A stretch of 53,776 nucleotides of DNA, from assembly GCA_021776095.1 (NCBI GenBank), contig JAJFGO010000018.1, forward strand, positions 1-53,776. The letters are read 5' to 3'. The position numbers were made by a program, and so were the translations under genes. Below, one piece after another: positions 15,465 to 26,528 of this stretch; the first letter of the stretch is position 1; every line of letters begins with the position of its first letter. The DNA comes from Kiloniellaceae bacterium. Lineage in GTDB: Bacteria; Pseudomonadota; Alphaproteobacteria; Kiloniellales; J153. The notes beneath the pieces were generated by a model, which did no database searches, was not told where the DNA came from, and saw nothing but the letters and a program-made list of their open reading frames with translations.

Positions 15465-17607
15465 GTCCGGTCCCGGCCGCCGTGTCCGCGCCCGGCGTGG
15501 TGCCGGGTTTGAGGCGCTGGCGCCGCTGCGCCCGCGCGACCAAGGGCGGGCAGGTCGTGTTGTCGTAGTACAGGGTTTGGCAATTCAAACAGTGGATGCA
15601 CTCGTTCGGATTGATCTGGCCCAAGGGGTGGATCGCTTGCACCGGGCACTTAGACGCACAGATGCGGCATTCGCGGCCGCACTGGACCCGACGCTTCAGC
15701 CACTCGAACATGCGCAGGCGCGCGGGGATGGCCAGTGCCGCGCCGAGCGGGCAAAGGTAGCGGCAGAAGAACCGTTGCACGAACAAGCCCGCCACCAAAA
15801 GACTGACGGCATAGGCGGCGAACGGCCAGTGTCGCATGAACTTGAGGGTGATCGCGGTCTTGAAAGGTTCGACCTCCGCACCCTGGAAGGCCAGGGTCAC
15901 CGAATTCAGCGAGACCGCGAACAGCCCCAAGAAGATGATGTACTTGATTGGCCACAGCCGTTCGTGCAGGGCGAAGGGGATCTGAATCTGCGGCACCCGC
16001 AGGCGTTGCGCCGCGGCGTTCAAGAGTTCCTGCAGGGCGCCGAAGGGGCACAGCCAGCCGCAAAACACGCCCCGGCCCCAAAACAACAAGCCGATGGCCA
16101 CGAAACCCCAAAGGATGAAAATAAGTGGGTCGAGCAGGAACAACTCCCACTGGAAACCGGTCAGGAGGGCCTGCGCGAAGGTTAGGACGTTGACCACCGA
16201 CAGTTGCGCCCCCGCGATCCAACCCAGCCAGACCAAGGTGACCGTTAGAAAGCCCCATCGAACCCGCTGGTACAGCCGCACATTCCGGGCCAGGGTGTCT
16301 TGAAACACCAGGATCGCCGCCAAGACCGTAAGCATGACGCACAGGAACGCGGCCTCCCACTTACGGGCCAGCCAGATCTCTTGCCACAGGGCCGGGCCGG
16401 TATTTGGGGTAAGAGATTGTGCCGGTTCCGGCGCGCCCAGGATGAAGCGCGCTGGCAAGGTGTAGCGCAGGGTGAAGCTGGCCGCGAGAAGACCGCCGTC
16501 CGGCGTTTCGCGGGTCGCCAGCAAGGCCAGCGCCCAGGGTCGGGCCGGGTCGAAGCCGGTAGTCTCCGGCACCGCGAAGACGCCGATCTCCCGCATCTCT
16601 GGGGCGCCTTCGGCGGCCAGGCGCGGCACGTTGCGATAGCCCGCGGCGGATAGCTTGATGGTCTTGTCGTCTTGGCGGATTTCGATCCGTTCGAAGCGGC
16701 CGGTCTTGCGGTAGGCGGTCCCCTTGAAGGAATAGAGCCCGTTGGCAGCGATCAGGATCAGGTTGCCGTTGGGCCCGATATCGCCGAGCAGGGATTCGTA
16801 CAACCGACGGCCCAACAGGCTTTGCCCCAGGCTGGGCGGCGTGGCCAGGGCACTGAAGATCTCGGCGAAGAGCGCTCCGGGTTTCTCCGGCGAGGTGTCC
16901 GCCAGGGCGCGCGCGACCTCGCCTTGCGCGATGCGGCGCCGAGCGATCGCGCCTTCGGCCAAGAGCGCCGGCCAGCCCGCCGCCTGAAAGCTCGCGCGGT
17001 CGATGACCGGCTGGTCCGATTGCGGGCCCAACAGGCCGCGCGTGGTCGCGACCAGGCGGCCGGCCCGCAGGATCGCGTCCCGGATGACCGCGCTGGAGAT
17101 CGACGCGCCGGAGACGATATCCGGCATGCCGGGGGCCGTCTCGCCCGACGCCTCCAAAGTTCCGCCGCGCAGGTCGAGCCCGGTGAAGCCCGCGACGTAG
17201 GATTCCAGGTCCTCCGGCGTCACGCCGATCACCAGGATCGGTTCCTCGTGGGCGATCAGCCGCGCGCCGGCGATGTGGGCATCCAGGCCGACTGCGAGCC
17301 AAACATCAATCGCCTTGCCGGAATAACCGACCGACTTGATGGTGTCCCAACTGGATACTAGGTAGCCGACGCTCCGCCCGTTCTCGCGCACTTCGGCTGC
17401 CGCTGGCGCGCCCTCGAAGGGCCCGACCTCGAGCGAAACCTCCGGCAGGGAAAACAGCGCTGCGGCGAGGGCCCGGGCATCGGCCGCGTCCGGGTTCGGC
17501 CCGGCGCCCGATGCGCCGGCGGATGTGAGCGCAATGCAGAGCCCAACGGCCAAGGCGGACACCCACCTTGGCACGATTTGCACCGCCGTCGCGAGCCGCC
17601 CGTCCAT
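15454..17607 (-). CDS. nirI: NirI/NosR-family FMN and polyferredoxin membrane protein
   Basis: This is a 717-residue protein with a signal/anchor helix (about residues 14-30), a periplasmic FMN_bind domain (about 90-190), further soluble sequence to about 400, about five to six membrane helices and a cytoplasmic ferredoxin tail. Cys motifs are CGWLCP and CRYLCP (the CxxxCP pair typical of NosR/NirI) and two [4Fe-4S] sets near the end (CGRECRICASKCP and CIHCLNCQ...CP). NirI is needed for nirS expression or activity in Paracoccus, and NosR for nosZ. The divergent nirS and the absence of nosZ favour NirI. The flavinylation segment is D163-x-x-SGASISS, with Ser where Thr is usual. Confidence 0.92.
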   Translation of the reverse strand: MDGRLATAVQIVPRWVSALAVGLCIALTSAGASGAGPNPDAADARALAAALFSLPEVSLEVGPFEGAPAAAEVRENGRSVGYLVSSWDTIKSVGYSGKAIDVWLAVGLDAHIAGARLIAHEEPILVIGVTPEDLESYVAGFTGLDLRGGTLEASGETAPGMPDIVSGASISSAVIRDAILRAGRLVATTRGLLGPQSDQPVIDRASFQAAGWPALLAEGAIARRRIAQGEVARALADTSPEKPGALFAEIFSALATPPSLGQSLLGRRLYESLLGDIGPNGNLILIAANGLYSFKGTAYRKTGRFERIEIRQDDKTIKLSAAGYRNVPRLAAEGAPEMREIGVFAVPETTGFDPARPWALALLATRETPDGGLLAASFTLRYTLPARFILGAPEPAQSLTPNTGPALWQEIWLARKWEAAFLCVMLTVLAAILVFQDTLARNVRLYQRVRWGFLTVTLVWLGWIAGAQLSVVNVLTFAQALLTGFQWELFLLDPLIFILWGFVAIGLLFWGRGVFCGWLCPFGALQELLNAAAQRLRVPQIQIPFALHERLWPIKYIIFLGLFAVSLNSVTLAFQGAEVEPFKTAITLKFMRHWPFAAYAVSLLVAGLFVQRFFCRYLCPLGAALAIPARLRMFEWLKRRVQCGRECRICASKCPVQAIHPLGQINPNECIHCLNCQTLYYDNTTCPPLVARAQRRQRLKPGTTPGADTAAGTGHAS

Positions 17608-17613
17608 CGGTGA

Positions 17614-19491
<1,878 letters not shown>

Positions 19492-19500
19492 ATAGCGCTG

Positions 19501-19529
19501 GCGTGGCGCGGCCAAAAGCCGCGCCACGC
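19501..19529. terminator. Strong hairpin between nirS and nirE
   Basis: Perfect 12-bp arms (GCGTGGCGCGGC and its complement) flank a CAAAA loop about 10 bp after the nirS stop. No T run follows. It may act as a partial terminator or as a 3' stabiliser that raises nirS mRNA over the downstream assembly genes. Confidence 0.7.
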
Positions 19530-19576
19530 TGCGTAATAATCGAGTGGGGAAACGAGTTTCGCTACGGGAGGCACCG

Positions 19577-20356
19577 ATGCAGGATGTCGGTCGAGTAACA
19601 TTGGTCGGTGCCGGACCGGGGGATCCGGAGCTGCTCACCATCAAGGCCTTAAAGGCGATCGAGCGCGCCGATGTCGTGGTCTACGACCGGCTGGTCTCGG
19701 AGGAAGTCTTGGCCTTGGCGCCCGCGGGCGCTGCGCGAATTTACGTCGGCAAACAGCCGTCGCACCATCCCGTGCCGCAGTCGGAAATCAATGACCTGCT
19801 GGTCCGCCTGGCCCGCAGCGGCCGCCGGGTCGTACGCTTGAAGGGCGGCGATCCCTTCATCTTCGGGCGCGGCAGCGAAGAGGCGGCGGTTCTGGCCGAA
19901 CAGGGCATAACCTTCGACGTGATTCCCGGAATCACCTCCGCCCAGGGCTGCGCGGCCAGCGCGCGCATTCCCTTAACTCATCGCGGTTTGGCCCACAGCT
20001 TGCGGTTCGTCACAGGGCATTGCCGTGAAGATTTGGATCTGGATCTCGATTGGGACGGCCTGGCCGATCCGCAGACCACGCTGGTCGTCTATATGGGCAT
20101 GGCGAACATCGGTCAGATCTCCCGGCGCCTCATGGCGGCCGGTTTGCCGGGTGATACGCCGGCGCTGGCGATCAACAACGGGACCACGCCGCGCGAACGG
20201 CGCGTGCGCGACACCCTGGCTGCCCTGCCGGCGGCGGCGCGTGCGGCGCGTTTCGAGGGCCCGGTCCTGTTCATCGTCGGCAAGGTCGCGGGCCTGGCCG
20301 ATTCGCTCGACACGTCGGCGGAAGAAGATGGAACCCGTGCGGCTTCTCACGCTTAG
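19577..20356 (+). CDS. nirE: Uroporphyrinogen-III C-methyltransferase (SUMT), NirE
   Basis: This is a 259-residue SAM-dependent tetrapyrrole methylase. It methylates uroporphyrinogen III at C2 and C7 to make precorrin-2, the first step towards heme d1. The family glycine-rich start is VGAGPGDPELLTIKA; the second signature VRLKGGDPFIFGRGSEE and the PGITSAQGCAA loop are present. The ATG follows GGGAGGCACC. It has only the methylase domain; the oxidase/chelatase half found in CysG is absent. The nirC start lies inside its end. A cysG-type cobA elsewhere cannot be ruled out, but position in the operon makes NirE secure. Confidence 0.95.
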   Translation: MQDVGRVTLVGAGPGDPELLTIKALKAIERADVVVYDRLVSEEVLALAPAGAARIYVGKQPSHHPVPQSEINDLLVRLARSGRRVVRLKGGDPFIFGRGSEEAAVLAEQGITFDVIPGITSAQGCAASARIPLTHRGLAHSLRFVTGHCREDLDLDLDWDGLADPQTTLVVYMGMANIGQISRRLMAAGLPGDTPALAINNGTTPRERRVRDTLAALPAAARAARFEGPVLFIVGKVAGLADSLDTSAEEDGTRAASHA

Positions 20357-20660
20357 TCTGGCGGGCCTCGTCGTTCTGGCAGGGATGCCGGCGTACGCCG
20401 GGGAGGTGCCGCCTGAACGCGCGGCCGCCTTATCCTATCTTGTGCGTCAAGACTGCGGCTCCTGCCATGGCATGACCCTGCGCGGCGGATTGGGCCGGCC
20501 TCTGGTGCCGGAGGCCCTGGAGGGTGCGGGCGCGGATGCCCTCGCCGAGGTCATTCTGGACGGCATTCCCGGTACGCCCATGCCGCCCTGGCGCGGACAG
20601 TTGAGTGAGGACGAGGCCCTGTGGATTGCCCGCGCTCTAAAGGAAGGCCGGATCGAATGA
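20328..20660 (+). CDS. nirC: c-type cytochrome NirC
   Basis: This is a 110-residue periplasmic monoheme cytochrome c. A signal peptide ends near AYA-GEV (about residue 24). Heme is bound by C43-x-x-C46-H47 (CGSCHGM), with a likely axial Met in GTPMPPWRG. NirC donates electrons to NirS or takes part in heme d1 maturation, including as acceptor for the last oxidation step catalysed by NirN. It overlaps nirE by 29 bp and nirF by 4 bp (ATGA). The size is normal for the family. Confidence 0.92.
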   Translation: MEPVRLLTLSLAGLVVLAGMPAYAGEVPPERAAALSYLVRQDCGSCHGMTLRGGLGRPLVPEALEGAGADALAEVILDGIPGTPMPPWRGQLSEDEALWIARALKEGRIE

Positions 20661-21835
20661 GACTCTTTCTTGCCGCCTTGGCGATCTTGGTCTTTGCGCC
20701 TTGCGTCGAACTGCAGGCGGCGGAACTGCGCGGCACTGGCGACCTGGGCATCGTCATCGAGCGGGCCAGCGGCTCCCTTCAGGTGATCGACGTCACCGCC
20801 CGCCGCGCCCTGGGCCGGGTCGAGGGCCTGGGCGATCTGTCTCACGCCTCGGCCGTGTTTTCACCCGATCAGCGTTATGCCTTTGTCTTCGGCCGGGACG
20901 GCGGGCTCAGCAAGGTCGACCTGCTCAGCCGAAAGCTGGTCAAGCGGGTCATGCAGGCCGGCAATTCGATCGGTGGCGCGATCTCCGATGACGGCCGCTT
21001 GATCGCAGTCTCAAACTACAAGCCCGGCGGCGTGCGGGTTTTCGATAGCGAAACTCTGGCCCCGGTTGCCGACATTCCGGCCCGTTACGGCGATAGCGGC
21101 GCACGGTCCAAGACAGTTGGCCTGGTCGATGCGCCTGGCCGCCGTTTTATCTTCACCCTCTACGATGCCGGAGAGATCTGGGTCGCCGATTTTTCAAATG
21201 GCGGCGGACCTGCGATCACCAAATTCGCCGGCATCGGCGACCTGCCCTACGACGCCTTGATCACCGGCGATGGCCGCCATTACATCGCCGGGCTGTTCGG
21301 CGAGGACGGCCTGGCGCACATCGACCTCTGGGCGGCGGAGCCCCGGGTCGAGCGGATTCTCGACGGGTATGGCCGGGGCGAGGAAAAGCTGCCGGTCTAT
21401 AAAATGCCGCACCTGGAAGGCTGGGCGCGCGCGGGCGATCGTCTCATGCTGCCGGCGGTTGGCCGCCACGAGGTTCTGGCCGTTGACGCCGACAGCTTTC
21501 AAGAGGTCGGCCGGATCGCGGTTCACGGGCAGCCGATCTTCGCCGTGGCGCGGCCCGATGGGCGCCAGGTCTGGGTCAATTTCGCCCATCCCCTGAACGA
21601 CACGGTGCAGGTCATCGACGTGCCCAGCCAGGAGGTCGTGCACAGCTTCAAACCGGGGCCGGCGGTCCTGCACCTGGAGTTCACGCCGCGCGGGCACGAG
21701 GTTTGGATCTCGGTTCGCGATTCCGACAAGGTCGAGGTCTACGACACCCGCAGCTTCGAGAAAATTGCGGAGCTGCCCATGGCCAAGCCGAGTGGAATTT
21801 TCTTCACCGCCCGGGCCCATCGGATCGGCCTATGA
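20657..21835 (+). CDS. nirF: Heme d1 biosynthesis protein NirF
   Basis: This is a 392-residue propeller protein related to the d1 domain of NirS. It is exported by a Sec signal (to about LQA-AEL, residue 20). Some NirF proteins are lipoproteins; here the Cys in the signal (FAPC) is a poor lipobox, so a soluble periplasmic form is more likely. NirF acts in the periplasmic late stage of d1 synthesis. The ATG overlaps the nirC stop (ATGA), which indicates translational coupling. Repeated blade motifs such as DLPYDALITGDGRHYIAGLFGEDGL and a conserved His in PHLEGWAR are visible. Confidence 0.94.
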   Translation: MRLFLAALAILVFAPCVELQAAELRGTGDLGIVIERASGSLQVIDVTARRALGRVEGLGDLSHASAVFSPDQRYAFVFGRDGGLSKVDLLSRKLVKRVMQAGNSIGGAISDDGRLIAVSNYKPGGVRVFDSETLAPVADIPARYGDSGARSKTVGLVDAPGRRFIFTLYDAGEIWVADFSNGGGPAITKFAGIGDLPYDALITGDGRHYIAGLFGEDGLAHIDLWAAEPRVERILDGYGRGEEKLPVYKMPHLEGWARAGDRLMLPAVGRHEVLAVDADSFQEVGRIAVHGQPIFAVARPDGRQVWVNFAHPLNDTVQVIDVPSQEVVHSFKPGPAVLHLEFTPRGHEVWISVRDSDKVEVYDTRSFEKIAELPMAKPSGIFFTARAHRIGL

Positions 21836-22830
21836 ACCTTGGCCTGGCCCCGCTCGATCTCACATTGCTGGACCGCTGGCAGCGGGACTTTCCGCTGTTG
21901 CCGCGACCCTTCGCCCTTCTGGGCCTGACCCTGGGCCTGGCGGAAGACGAGGTCATCGCGCGGATCGAAGCCTTACGCGCGCGCGATCTGATTTCCCGTG
22001 TCGGCGCGGTGGTCCGCCCAAACACCGTGGGCGCCAGCACCTTGGCCGCCATGGCGGTGCCCCCCGCGCACCTGGAAAGGGTCGCCACGCGGGTCAACGC
22101 GGAGGCCGCGGTCAACCATAACTACGAGCGCGAACACCGCTTGAACCTTTGGTTCGTGGTGACCGCCGCCGACCGCGCTGGCGTTGCCGATGCTCTGGCG
22201 CGGATCGAAGTGGACAGCGGCTTGGAGGTCCTCGATCTACCCTTGGAGCGCGCCTATCACATCGACCTCGGCTTTGCCCTCTCGGGCCAATCCCCGGCCG
22301 AGCGCCCGTGCCGCCCTGGCGGCGCGCAGATTGAGCCCGATGGCGGCGACCGGGCTCTGCTCAATGCCTTGGAAGACGGCCTGCCACTCGATCCACGGCC
22401 TTACGCTGTGCTCGCGCGGCGTCTCGGCTGGATCGAACGCGACGTGATCGTCCGCCTGGCGCACCTGATCGACGGCGGCGTGATTTCGCGTTTCGGCCTG
22501 GTGGTCAAACATCGAAGCTTGGGATACCGCGCCAATGCCATGGCGGTCTGGGACGTGCCCGACGACGAGGTGGATCGGGTCGCCGCGATCTTCGCCGGAC
22601 ATGCCTTCGTAACCCTCTGCTATCGCCGGCCGCGCCGGCGGCCGCATTGGCCCTACAATCTATTCTGCATGGTCCACGGGCGCGATCGCGCGCGGGTTTT
22701 GGCCGAGATCGAAACCTTGAACCGGGCAGCAAAGGCGGACGGCCTGCCCCAGGCGGTTTTGTTCAGCCGGCATTGCTTTAAGCAACGCGGCGCGCGCTTC
22801 GCGCCCGCGCCGTCGGAGGCCGTGGCATGA
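21832..22830 (+). CDS. nirDL: Siroheme decarboxylase, fused NirD-NirL
   Basis: This is a 332-residue fusion of two Lrp/AsnC-like modules. The first (about residues 10-160) has the NirD/NirG signature NYEREHRLNLWFV; the second (about 175-320) has the NirL/NirH signature CYRRPRRRPHWPYNLFCMVHG. With NirG and NirH it removes the two acetate carboxyls at C12 and C18 of siroheme to give didecarboxysiroheme. The winged-helix parts are relics rather than proof of DNA binding. It overlaps nirF by 4 bp and nirG by 4 bp. A D-L fusion is known in some denitrifiers; others keep separate genes. Confidence 0.94.
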   Translation: MNLGLAPLDLTLLDRWQRDFPLLPRPFALLGLTLGLAEDEVIARIEALRARDLISRVGAVVRPNTVGASTLAAMAVPPAHLERVATRVNAEAAVNHNYEREHRLNLWFVVTAADRAGVADALARIEVDSGLEVLDLPLERAYHIDLGFALSGQSPAERPCRPGGAQIEPDGGDRALLNALEDGLPLDPRPYAVLARRLGWIERDVIVRLAHLIDGGVISRFGLVVKHRSLGYRANAMAVWDVPDDEVDRVAAIFAGHAFVTLCYRRPRRRPHWPYNLFCMVHGRDRARVLAEIETLNRAAKADGLPQAVLFSRHCFKQRGARFAPAPSEAVA

Positions 22831-23282
22831 GCGTGGATTTCGACGCCATCGACCGGCGGATCGTCAACGAGTTGCAGGGCGGCTTCCCGGTTTGCGCGCG
22901 GCCTTACGCCGAGGCGGCGGCGAAACTGGATCTCGACGAGGCGGACCTGATCGCGCGGATCGGCAAACTTGTGGCGGACGGGCGGCTCAGCCGCTTCGCG
23001 CCCATGTTCAACGCCGAGCGCCTGGGCGGCGCGGTCTGCCTGTGCGCCATGGCCGTACCCGAGGCGGACTTCGACGCCGTTGCCAAACAGGTCAATGCCC
23101 ATGGCGAGGTCGCGCACAACTACGCCCGCGAGCACGCCCTCAACATGTGGTTCGTTTTGGCAAGCGAAAAACCGGAACGTATCGACGAGACGGCGGCGGA
23201 GATCGAGGCCGAAACCGGGCTGGAGGTCTTTCTCATGCCCAAGTTGGAAGAATACTTCATCGGCCTGAAGGTGGAGGTCTAG
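22827..23282 (+). CDS. nirG: Siroheme decarboxylase subunit NirG
   Basis: This is a 151-residue Lrp/AsnC-like protein of the NirD/NirG type, with NYAREHALNMWFV matching the first half of the NirDL fusion. It forms the siroheme decarboxylase complex with NirDL and NirH. The ATG overlaps the nirDL stop (ATGA), and nirH follows after 2 bp. There is no signal peptide, so the reaction is cytoplasmic. Length is normal. Confidence 0.93.
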   Translation: MSVDFDAIDRRIVNELQGGFPVCARPYAEAAAKLDLDEADLIARIGKLVADGRLSRFAPMFNAERLGGAVCLCAMAVPEADFDAVAKQVNAHGEVAHNYAREHALNMWFVLASEKPERIDETAAEIEAETGLEVFLMPKLEEYFIGLKVEV

Positions 23283-23284
23283 CC

Positions 23285-23761
23285 ATGCTCGACGATCTGG
23301 ATCGCCGTATCGTCGCCGCGACTCAGGGCGGCCTACCCCTAGTGCCCGAGCCCTATCGCGCGGTCGCGGAGACCGTCGGCGCCGCGCCGGAAGAGGTTAT
23401 GTCCCGGCTGCGCCGCATGGCGGATCAAGGGATCGTGCGCCGCATCGGCGCCGTGCCTAATCACTATGCCCTGGGCTGGAATGCGAACGGCATGAGCGTT
23501 TGGGACGTTCCCGACGAACTCGTGGCCGCGTTGGGCCGGCGGGTCGGCGCGCTCGATTTCGTCAGCCATTGCTATCGCCGGCCGCGTCACTTGCCCCATT
23601 GGCCTTACAACCTTTTCGCCATGGTGCACGGCGGCGGCCGCGCGGAGGTCGCGGAGAAAGTCGCGGCGATTACCGAGATGCTCGGCCCCGACGCCCGCGC
23701 GCACGAAGTGCTCTACAGCACCCGAATTCTGAAAAAAACCGGCCTGCGTATCGCGGCCTAG
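23285..23761 (+). CDS. nirH: Siroheme decarboxylase subunit NirH
   Basis: This is a 158-residue Lrp/AsnC-like protein of the NirL/NirH type, with CYRRPRHLPHWPYNLFAMVHG, almost the same motif as the second half of NirDL. It completes the four-module D-L-G-H set needed for siroheme decarboxylation. It starts 2 bp after nirG and is followed after 12 bp by nirJ. It is cytoplasmic, with no unusual features. Confidence 0.93.
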   Translation: MLDDLDRRIVAATQGGLPLVPEPYRAVAETVGAAPEEVMSRLRRMADQGIVRRIGAVPNHYALGWNANGMSVWDVPDELVAALGRRVGALDFVSHCYRRPRHLPHWPYNLFAMVHGGGRAEVAEKVAAITEMLGPDARAHEVLYSTRILKKTGLRIAA

Positions 23762-23773
23762 GGAGAGACCGTC

Positions 23774-24994
23774 ATGTTCCGCCTCAGTCAATTCATGCAG
23801 GAGCTCAAGTCGCCGACACCGGCAGGGCCGCGCCGCGACCCGCCCGGCCCGGTGGTGATCTGGAACCTGATCCGGCGCTGCAATCTGTTGTGCAAGCATT
23901 GCTATTCGATTTCCGGCGATGTGGACTTCCCGGGCGAGCTTTCGACCGACGAGGTCTTCGGCGTGATGGACGACCTCAAGGGTTTCCGCGTGCCGGTTCT
24001 GATTCTTTCCGGCGGCGAACCGCTGCTGCGCCCCGATATTTTCGAGATATCGAAGCGCGCCAAGGAAAAAGGTTTTTATGTCGGGCTTTCCACCAACGGC
24101 ACCTTGATCGACGAGCGCTTGATCGAACCGATTGCCGAGATCGGCTACGACTACGTCGGGATCAGCCTCGACGGTTTGGGCGAAACCCATGATCGCTTCC
24201 GGGGCCGCGACGGTGCTTTCGTGGACTCGCTCAAGGCGGTTCGCCTGTGCCGGGCGAACGGTATCAAGGTCGGCTTACGCTTTACCATGACCGTGGACAA
24301 CGCCCATCAGTTGCCGGCTCTGCTCGACCTGGCGGAGGACGAGGGCGTGGACAAGTTCTACCTCTCGCACTTGGTTTACGCCGGGCGGGGTAACAAGAAC
24401 CGGGGCGACGATGCGCGCTGGCAGGTGACCCGCGACGCCATGAACCTGATGTTCGAGCGCGCCTGGGCCGCGGTTGAGGCCGGTCAGCACAAGGAATTCG
24501 TCACCGGCAATAACGACGCCGACGGTGTTTTTCTGCTGTATTGGGCACGCCGCCGGTTTCCGGCCCTGGCCGATCACTTGCGCGCCAAGCTGGCGCAGTG
24601 GGGCGGCAACGCCTCCGGCGTGAACGTCGCCAACATCGACAACCTGGGCAACGTTCACCCCGATACCTTCTGGTGGCACTATAACTTGGGCAACGTGCGC
24701 GAGCGGCGGTTCTCCGAGATTTGGGCCGACACCCGTGACCCGGTGATGGCCGGGCTCAAGCAGCGGCCGCGCCAGATCAAGGGACGCTGCGGCGCCTGCC
24801 AGTATTTCGACATCTGCGGCGGCAACACGCGCGTGCGCGCCATGCAATTGACCGGCGATCCCTGGGATGAAGATCCGGCGTGCTACTTGAGCGACGCGGA
24901 AATCGGTGTGGCCGAGGGTGCCGAGCGCCTAACCGTAACGCCCTTCAGGGGACAAAAGCATGAAGCCCGTCACGCGCCTCGTCTGCGCGCTTAG
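23774..24994 (+). CDS. nirJ: Radical SAM heme d1 biosynthesis protein NirJ
   Basis: This is a 406-residue radical SAM enzyme. The SAM cluster motif is C36-x3-C40-x2-C43 (RCNLLCKHC). A GGEPLL segment supports SAM binding, and a SPASM-like C-terminal Cys set ([12 protein letters not shown] ... PACYL, about residues 337-372) binds a second cluster. NirJ replaces the propionates at C3 and C8 of didecarboxysiroheme, leading to the keto groups of heme d1. The ATG follows GGGAGAGACC. The 3' end overlaps nirN by 35 bp, and the last 20 residues are therefore constrained by two frames. Confidence 0.95.
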   Translation: MFRLSQFMQELKSPTPAGPRRDPPGPVVIWNLIRRCNLLCKHCYSISGDVDFPGELSTDEVFGVMDDLKGFRVPVLILSGGEPLLRPDIFEISKRAKEKGFYVGLSTNGTLIDERLIEPIAEIGYDYVGISLDGLGETHDRFRGRDGAFVDSLKAVRLCRANGIKVGLRFTMTVDNAHQLPALLDLAEDEGVDKFYLSHLVYAGRGNKNRGDDARWQVTRDAMNLMFERAWAAVEAGQHKEFVTGNNDADGVFLLYWARRRFPALADHLRAKLAQWGGNASGVNVANIDNLGNVHPDTFWWHYNLGNVRERRFSEIWADTRDPVMAGLKQRPRQIKGRCGACQYFDICGGNTRVRAMQLTGDPWDEDPACYLSDAEIGVAEGAERLTVTPFRGQKHEARHAPRLRA

Positions 24995-26528
24995 CATCGC
25001 AATCGCGGTGCTGGCGGCCGCGCCGGCGAGTGCGTCACCGGATGCGCCCGCGCTGTACGGCGAACACTGTGCCGAGTGCCATGGCGCCGGCCGCCTGGGC
25101 GGTATGGGCCCCGCGCTTCTGCCGCAGAACCTCGGGCGGCTAAAGCCCCCGCGGGCGACCACGGTGATCGCGGCCGGACGCACGGCGACGCAGATGCCCG
25201 CCTTTGGCGCGCTGTTGACCCCGGCGGAGATCGAGGCGCTGGTCGCCCATATCTATACGCCCCTGCCGGAGGTGCCGGTCTGGGGTGAAGCCGAGATCGC
25301 GGCCAGCCGCAGCGTCAATACCGCGTTACCGGCGGTCGACAAGCCGGTCTTCGAGGCCGATCCTCTTAACCTTTTCGTGGTGGTCGAGACCGGCGATCAA
25401 CACGCGACCATTCTGGACGGCGATCGCTTCACGCCGATCCACCGCTTTCCGACCCGCTATGCCCTGCACGGCGGGCCCAAGTTCACGCCCGATGGGCGCT
25501 ATGTTTTCTTCATGTCGCGCGACGGCTGGGTTACCAAGTTCGATCTCTATGCCTTGGATGTGGTGGCGGAAGCGCGCGCCGGAATCAATTCGCGCAACAT
25601 CGCGATCTCCGAGGACGGCCTGCACATCGCCGTCGCCAACTACCTGCCCAATACCCTGGTGATGCTGCGTGCCAAGGATCTCTCGCTGGAGAAGATCTTC
25701 CAGGTCAAGGATCGCTGGGGCAAGCCGTCGCGGGTCTCCGCGGTTTATCAGGCGCGCCCCCGCAAGAGCTTCGTCGCGGCGCTCAAGGACGTGCCCGAGA
25801 TTTGGGAAATCATGACCGATCCGGAGGCCGGGCCGGTCTTCGCCGGACTGGTGCATTCCAACGAGAAAGGCATGAAGGAGGCGCTGCCGTCGGGCGCCGG
25901 CCTGTTCGCCTTGCGCCGGATCGAAACCTCGGAACCGCTCGACGATTTCTTTTTCACGCCCGACTACCGCAACCTGATCGGCTCGGCCCGCAGCGGGAAA
26001 GACGCCGTGGTCGTCAACCTGAACGTCGGGCGCGAAATTGCGCGTGTCGATTTGCCCGGCCTGCCGCATCTGGGTTCCGGAATCGCCTGGACCTACCAGG
26101 GACGTCCGGTCATGGCCACGCCCCATCTCAAGGACGGCCGGGTCAGCGTGATCGACATCGACAACTGGTCCATCGTCAAGACCATCGAAACCCAAGGTCC
26201 CGGCTTCTTTATGCGCAGTCACGAAAACACGCGCTATGCCTGGACCGATGTTTTCTTCGGGCCGAACCGCGACCTCATGCACGTGATCGACAAGGATACC
26301 CTGAAGATCGTGAAAACCTTGCGTCCGGCGCCGGGCAAGACCGCGGCCCACGTGGAATTCGACCGCGACGGCAGCCATGCTTTGGTTTCCATTTGGGACC
26401 GCGAGGGTGCGCTGGTGATCTACGACGCCAAGACTTTGGAGGAGGTCAAGCGCCTGCCCATGTCAAAGCCATCGGGAAAGTACAATGTCTGGAACAAGAT
26501 CACTTTTTCGGACGGCACCAGTCACTGA
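24960..26528 (+). CDS. nirN: NirN, cytochrome c / d1 protein (dihydro-d1 dehydrogenase)
   Basis: This is a 522-residue periplasmic NirS paralogue. It has a signal peptide (to about residue 26), a cytochrome c domain with C37-x-x-C40-H41 (CAECHG) and a propeller. It catalyses the last step of d1 synthesis, introducing the acrylate double bond, and hands d1 to NirS. Compared with NirS it lacks the long N-terminal linker and the NirS active-site segment around EYHPEP. It overlaps nirJ by 35 bp and the CbiX-like gene by 44 bp. Confidence 0.94.
   Translation: MKPVTRLVCALSIAIAVLAAAPASASPDAPALYGEHCAECHGAGRLGGMGPALLPQNLGRLKPPRATTVIAAGRTATQMPAFGALLTPAEIEALVAHIYTPLPEVPVWGEAEIAASRSVNTALPAVDKPVFEADPLNLFVVVETGDQHATILDGDRFTPIHRFPTRYALHGGPKFTPDGRYVFFMSRDGWVTKFDLYALDVVAEARAGINSRNIAISEDGLHIAVANYLPNTLVMLRAKDLSLEKIFQVKDRWGKPSRVSAVYQARPRKSFVAALKDVPEIWEIMTDPEAGPVFAGLVHSNEKGMKEALPSGAGLFALRRIETSEPLDDFFFTPDYRNLIGSARSGKDAVVVNLNVGREIARVDLPGLPHLGSGIAWTYQGRPVMATPHLKDGRVSVIDIDNWSIVKTIETQGPGFFMRSHENTRYAWTDVFFGPNRDLMHVIDKDTLKIVKTLRPAPGKTAAHVEFDRDGSHALVSIWDREGALVIYDAKTLEEVKRLPMSKPSGKYNVWNKITFSDGTSH

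Noticed and set aside
15454-17607. NosR rather than NirI
   Set aside because: The families are very similar; no nosZ or other nos genes are present, and it is divergent from nirS, so NirI is preferred.
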